Of a stretch of DNA of 64,000 nt, positions 58,676 to 64,000 are shown piece after piece (positions within the stretch are counted from its first letter, which is position 1; every line of letters starts with the position of its first letter). A program made the position numbers and the translations under genes. Source of the DNA: Voacanga thouarsii. Taxonomy: Eukaryota; Streptophyta; Magnoliopsida; Gentianales; Apocynaceae. The stretch is taken from NCBI GenBank assembly GCA_026120185.1, contig JANUWF010002066.1:868001-932000 (forward strand). Direction: 5' to 3'. The notes beneath the pieces were generated by a model. It saw only the letters and a program-made list of their open reading frames with translations, made no database searches and was not told the DNA's origin.

Positions 58676-59578
58676 GAGATTGTTGAAGCCCAGTAGAGTA
58701 ATGCAGAATTTCAGCTTTTCAAGGATAAGGAGCTTAAACGGCAAAGCAGTGAATTCTGACAGGACGAAGTGAGAGTGTTGTACTTCCGAGATAGTTTGTG
58801 TGTACCCGAGGAGCACCAGTTGAGGAACAAAATTTTAGAGGAAGCACATAAGAGCAAGTACGCCATTCATCCGGGAGAGGTCAAGATGTATCAAGATCTG
58901 AAAAAGTCTTATTGGTGGCCCGGGATGAAGCAGGACGTGGTTAAGTATGTCTCAACGTGCTTAACCTGTCAGAAGGTCAAAGCGGAGCATAGAAATGTGG
59001 CAGGATTATTACAACCGTTGCCAGCACCGGAATGGAAATGGGAAGAGGTGACCATGGACTTCGTTACCGGACTCCCTATGGCCAGGAGCCAAAAGGACGC
59101 CATATGGGTAATGGTAGATCGACTGACCAAGACGGCGCATTTCATACCCGTGAATGTAAGGGATTCAATGGAAAAGTTGGCTCAGACATACGTACAGGAA
59201 ATAGTCAGATTACACGGAGTGCCTTCAAGTATTGTGTCTGATCATGATCCGAGATTTACAGCCCGATTTTGGGGCAAGTTTTAAGAGTCGATGGGTTCTA
59301 GTCTGAAGTTCAGTACGACGGCGCATTCGCAAACCGATGGACAGTCAGAAAGAGTTATTCAGATATTGGAGGATATGCTGAGAGCCTGTGTATTGGATTT
59401 CGAGGATAAGTGGATTGAAAGTGTGTCGTATGCCGAGTTATCATACAATAACAGTTATCAAGCTTCGATAGGAATGGCTCCGTATGAAGCTCTATATGGA
59501 CGGAAGTGTCAAGTACCGCTATACTGGAGTTGGTCAGAGGATGGACATATAAGCAAATCAGGAGAAGTCTATGTTTAG
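58676..59578 (+). pseudogene. Integrase of Tekay-like pol
   Basis: HHCC zinc domain (H..H in [13 protein letters not shown]2-C in CLTCQ), then the DDE core: MDFVTGLP (Asp), VSDHDPRFT (Asp), QTDGQSERVIQ (Glu). All catalytic residues present. Stops at 58694, 58757, 59282 and 59576. Joins the cDNA ends to host DNA with 5-bp stagger. Confidence 0.85.
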
Positions 59579-60098
59579 GAAATGTCGGACAAGGTCAAGT
59601 TAATTAGGGAAAGGTTGAAAGCGGCCCAGAGTCGACAAAAGAGTTATGTAGACAATAGGCGGAGAATGTTGGAATTTCAGGTGGGAGACAATGTGTTTCT
59701 AAAACTAACACCAAATATGGGAATCCTGAAACATCCAAAAGGGGGAAAGCTGAATCCGAGATATTTGGGTCCGTTTCCAATAAAAGAGAAAATTGGGCCG
59801 ATGGCGTACCGATTGGAGTTGCCAGATGAGTTGACGGGAATTCACGACGTATTCCATGTATCGCAGTTGAAGAAGTACAATGCCGATCCCGGACATATTT
59901 TGAACGATGAGCCGTTAGTGCTACAACTCGACCTGAGCTATGTGAAGAAACCCGTAAAGATATTGGACTGAAGTATCAAGACTCTCCGGAACAAGCAGAT
60001 TTCGAAGGTAAAGGTGCAGTAGGAGCATCATGGCACGCGAGATGCCACATGGGAAACAGAAGAATGGGTAAAGCGGAAGTACCCCGATCTGAGATAAA
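59579..60098 (+). pseudogene. Integrase C-terminus and chromodomain
   Basis: GPY/F region (NPRYLGPFPI), LPDELTGIHDVFHVSQLKKY, then the chromodomain from about 59945 (KPVKILD, stop at 59969; KTLRNKQISKVKVQ, stop near 60019; EHHGTRDATWETEEWVKRKYPDL). The order and short chromodomain without a full aromatic cage are typical of Tekay-type group II chromodomains, thought to steer insertion into heterochromatin. It ends about 45 bp before the 3' LTR. Confidence 0.8.
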
Positions 60099-60130
60099 GG
60101 TGCGTCTGAATTTCAGGACGAAATTCTCCT

Positions 60131-60143
60131 AAGGAAGGGAGGA
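60131..60143 (+). other. Polypurine tract
   Basis: AAGGAAGGGAGGA immediately before the 3' LTR. Confidence 0.85.
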
Positions 60144-60389
60144 TGTGAAACCCCACCTAAAGCCAACTCTAGAGTAAGGGGGTCGGGATGCATATCATAT
60201 TATTTTGCATGAATATAAATGTTTTTGAATGATTTTATGTGCTTTAGAGTTGTAGATTATAGGTTAAAATGCCTAGTTAAGCTTATCGAGTAGGAGGGGT
60301 AAAATGGTAATTTTGCTTGATGTCAAATTAGGAAGATAGCTTGGGAATTAAACAAGAAGAATATGTGGGTGAGAAAATAAGAATAAGAA

Positions 60390-60462
60390 TTAGTGTTGTT
60401 TAGTAGTTAGAGCTTGGTGAATTAATTTCTAATGTCATGAGTTAAAATCCCATCATTTATGT
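60390..60462 (+). ncRNA. tRNA-like segment in LTR, copy C, box mutations
   Basis: Same place and spacing as copy B, but the A box reads TTGTTTAGTAG and the B box GAGTTAAAATCC, with the key C replaced by A. Likely inactive for Pol III. Confidence 0.5.
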
Positions 60463-62034
60463 TTTATAATGATTATCTTAATTAAGTTTGAATTTTTGTT
60501 TTCTTGCATTCCATAAAAATAGGAATGTTGTCTTAGGGGAGACATGAAAAGAATGTCCTAATCTTATCCTTATGTCCTAAAAAGAACTCTAGAGGAATTC
60601 TTGTCCTTTTTATTACCACTAGCTTGTCCTAACATCTTTATAATTCAAATCCATTAAATCCTTTCTTTTAAATTCCAAAAAAAAAATCTGTGATAATTCC
60701 TCCACCTTGAATTTCGAAAATCAGCTGTGCAGGATGGGAAGTTGGCCGAAAATAGGAGGAGAAATAGGAAGGGTTTCCAAGAGAAAATCAATCACCATGA
60801 TAGCACCTTCAAACTCACCTTCATGTTGTTCATCTTCTAGTAAAGGAAAATCTGGAAATTTTCCAGAATTTTTGCAGGCCATTTCTTCAAAAAATTCAGC
60901 CAGTAAACCCACTCATTTTCTGCTAGAAAAATGGTCATTTCATATGGCTTGAAGGCTGGAAAATCTGTGCAATTTTCGGACTGCACAAACAGCACCAAAC
61001 CAGAAAAAAATTCTGGGCATTTCGCAGCTTTCAACCAAGTAAATGAAGCTTTTTTGATTCACCTTCAAGCCAGCAAAACTTCTCTATATTTCTCTAGGAA
61101 GAACGCTGGAATACCACCTTAGAAAGACCTTCAAACCCTCTCAAGAAACAGCTGCAAATCGGGTAGGAGAAGTGCAGCAAATTCTGCAGAAAATCCTTCA
61201 TCAACCTTCGAAACTCTTGAACCATGAAACCAGAATTTTTTCCAGCTTTGCTCCCTTCTAGCCTAGTCCGAAAATCACCTTCAACATCTGTAAAATTGGA
61301 CCTTGCTCAGCTGTAGACTGAAGACCATTAACCCCACACTCACCTTGAGCATATGGACTCCATAGCCACACCACAAAACACTCCTAAGATCACTCAATTC
61401 AAACTCTTTTTGAACTTCAAATAATTTCAGCATTTTACTCCATTAAAATCACTCTTGTATTAGGCAAATAAACCAGAATTTCCTCTGCCATTTAAGACTG
61501 AATTTCGGCCCGCCTTGGAGCAACATTAACCTTCAATCAATTCAGCAAAACCACCATGCTCAGCCGGCACCATTGAAGACCATAGAAATCTCTCTTGATC
61601 AAACACCATAGCTAACCTCTTACCTTAAACAACTCCACAATTTTCTCCATTTGAATTTCAAATAAAATCTGATCACTCTCTCTCTCACAAGCTGAAAACC
61701 GAAACTCTCATTCACTCCATACCATTTGGCCAGCCCTTTACCCAAATTCGTGCAGCATTTCTTCCAAATTCTCTCCATTTTCACCAAGAACACACACTAA
61801 CCTTCTTCAAGCCTAACCCTACTCTAAACACCTCCAAAGACTCTCAAATACTCCAAATCACTTCCATTTAATCTCTAAACTTCATTTCTAGTATTTATAA
61901 CACAAAACCTCGCAAACAAGAATTTTCGAGCAGATCAAAATTAACTTTTCTTTGAAGGTCTCAAGAACATCAACAAGGTAAGTCAAGAGCAACCTTCTTG
62001 TTCATCCTTTTTCATTCGACTATACCCTAATAAT

Positions 62035-62035
<1 letters not shown>

Positions 62036-62081
<46 letters not shown>
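62036..62081 (+). repeat. (CT)n microsatellite in 3' LTR
   Basis: 46 bp of CT. Confidence 0.95.
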
Positions 62082-62082
<1 letters not shown>

Positions 62083-64000
62083 TCTAGCTGAAATGGTTGG
62101 TCAACCATCAACCATGATCGTTTGTTTCGTTGGACCATTCAAGACACTCCATCACGCGTGGACCTTCTTTTGTCTTCATCAAGGTACTCGACAATCAAGT
62201 ATTCATTCTTAAATCTCTCATATTAAATTCTGAAATCATGTCTCTTAGATGTTGATAGGGAGATAGAATATGATTGGGAGATTGAGTATATGCATAAAGG
62301 GATTGGGGTTAGGACATGATGGTTGTTGTATATGACTAGGGTGTATGTGTTTTCCTTTCGAATCAATGTCTGTTCTTCATGCTTAATGAATTTTATGGAG
62401 GTTTGAAGCATGATTAGATATTATGACACCAAAGGTGATTAGGCTTTTATGTTCTTATTTTTCCATGGAAACCATGATTGATGATTATGCTTTGTAGGAT
62501 TTTGGCCATGTGATGGTATGAGATAGTAAAAGTGTATGTTCATGAATGGATTAATATAATGTTTGATGATGGAGAATGTGATCATGAATCCTTTCTAGCA
62601 ATAGGAAAATCATGGTGAAAAAAGTATTTTCTTGTTAAGTCTAGGTTATTTTTATTAACAAATTTTATTACCTTGAATAGAATACTACTATATTTTTCTC
62701 TATAAAATTCAAAACTCTAGGGAGATTTGGAGTGGTTTATTAATTAAAATATTAAAATCTATTTGTTATTTATTAATTAAAATTTAAAATAATTCATTCA
62801 TTATTAATTTTATTTATTAATCATTATTTATTACCTATTTAAAAATTAATTAAAGGTTATTTGTAATTAAATATTTATTTATAATAAAGCTATTTTTAAA
62901 TCACCATTTATTAATACTATTCAGTACTTAATATTCAAACATTTGTTTATTTATTAAAAATAACATTCAAGAATTATTAATTGGGTCTATAATTTATTAG
63001 CAATTATTTTAGAACCCCAATTTATTTTAACTTATCAGCTAAAACTTATTTTATTAAATTCTTTATCACCTAGCCTTAAAGCTTAGGATATTAGGGTCAT
63101 GGCTAGTCATGGTTGTAATTAGTTGAGCTAAGAAATTATTTATGTAAGGCAGGTATAGCTCGAATGTAACCTTATGTTTTGTGTTTACCCTTGGCGGGGT
63201 TAGGTCAGCCTTGGAAGATGTTTGAGTTGAGCAAGCAAAGAATCAGGTAGGCTCTAGCATGGATTTTTATTTAGACCAAAAGTTGTTGTGGCAAGCTAAA
63301 CACGATGTATTTGGGCATTTATTTTGTGAAGGTAATTAAGGGCTGTTTTTCCTTTTTATTTCAGTCAAGCGAATCATTTGAAAGTTAAACAAGCAGTTTT
63401 ACACAAAATGCTAAACTTTTTCTAAAACCCAACTTTGACAAGACTTTTAGAAACCCTTAATGGCTATTTCCAAATAAAGCCAAGTGTGATCAATTTTCAC
63501 CTAAGTTGAACAATCAACGTTGAGTACTCAATAAGGGTAGACCACCAGGACTAGTCTTTGAAGGGTTTGGGTAAGTCTCTCAGTAGGTGGCCACCTCTAA
63601 GGGGTGAGTCCTTCCTGGATAGGATGCCAATCCGATAGGTCATACCTGTCCGAGCTAGCAAGTTTCAGTCATGTGGACTGTGTGTTCCGGAGTGGACAAC
63701 CGGTAAGTTTGGGTGTAGAGATGGAGGAGTATCTCACCCGGTAGGCTGTACACCTACCTTTTGTCAGCTTGTACAAAGTGTGGCATTCTGACAGTTACTT
63801 AGTCATGGGGCCCAATATGTGGTAACCCATGGCTACCCGTTTGAGTGGTTGTATTTATGGTGCACATGTATGGTTTGAAAAGTGAAACGCCACTCTTTAT
63901 TTTCAACACTTATTTATTGCTTGCCAGCACCTTTTTCTTATGAAACTTTTACAACTTGCATACATGAATTATTTTACCTGAAACACTCAATGCACACACA

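Larger units (their letters stand above)
50516..64000 (+). mobile_element. Tekay-like chromovirus (Ty3/gypsy), nearly complete
   Basis: Two long LTRs (50516-54721; 60144 to beyond the window) enclose 5,422 bp: tRNA-Met primer site, leader ORF, gag, protease, RT, RNase H, integrase, chromodomain, polypurine tract. The chromodomain after integrase and LTRs of about 4 kb fit the Tekay/Del lineage, whose chromodomain is thought to target heterochromatin. Pol reads in one frame with about ten stops; gag has one stop and one frameshift. LTR copies differ by about a dozen changes in the first 250 bp by eye plus indels, so the insertion is not recent. Confidence 0.9.
60144..64000 (+). repeat. 3' LTR, cut by window end
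   Basis: Matches the 5' LTR from its first base to the window end; about the last 310 bp lie outside. (CT)n at 62036-62081. The right-hand target duplication cannot be checked here. Confidence 0.95.

Noticed and set aside
1..64000. CRISPR arrays, operons, bacterial promoters, ribosome binding sites, replication origins
   Set aside because: The sequence is plant nuclear. The regular repeats are microsatellites, LTRs and LINE monomers, with no spacer-repeat array.

Overview
This window is plant nuclear DNA made almost entirely of transposable elements. I find no intact host gene. The evidence is LTR retrotransposons with tRNA-Met primer sites, chromodomain-type Ty3/gypsy pol, plant L1-type LINEs (DUF4283/CCHC ORF1, EN-RT-zf-RVT-RNase H), a plant-mobile-domain ORF, pararetrovirus-type movement-protein remnants, AT-rich spacers and long (CT)n, (GT)n and (AT)n tracts. 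The species cannot be named from the sequence; a eudicot is likely.

Layout: 1-2703 is a palindromically rearranged remnant of an element with a 30K-type movement-protein domain. 2704-4832 is AT-rich spacer. 4833-10889 is a locus split by a minus-strand LINE (5883-10625); its uninterrupted paralogue lies at 34873-36223. 11607-17708 looks like a CACTA-type element with subterminal repeats and gene-like, non-coding filler. 17805-19261 is a two-unit tandem duplication. 20257-20990 is an old gypsy LTR remnant. 20991-28090 is a minus-strand LINE split by a plus-strand LINE (22382-27712). 28306-34615 is a gypsy derivative that lost pol, followed by a full 4.56 kb LTR. 36224-39508 is a truncated LTR of the same family, inverted. 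40397-47205 is a decayed gypsy element (matching 5-bp target duplications AACAT) carrying an antisense plant-mobile-domain ORF. 50516 to the window end is the best preserved element: a Tekay-like chromovirus with LTRs of about 4.2 kb, leader ORF, gag, protease, RT, RNase H, integrase and chromodomain.

Two features of the Tekay-like family stand out. (1) Its LTRs contain a tRNA-like segment about 250 bp from the LTR start, with A and B boxes at true tRNA spacing and, in two copies, a nearby TTTT; four copies are visible. (2) Between primer site and gag lies a separate 155-aa acidic, proline-rich ORF with three tandem motifs that look like SUMO-interaction motifs. Two of these are conserved in the second, pol-less copy. 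A TATA-like box, a consensus splice donor about 85 bp downstream and an acceptor 10 bp before the ORF start suggest this protein is made from a spliced mRNA. The pol gene has one open frame with several stops and no frameshift, so this copy is dead but its coding history is readable.
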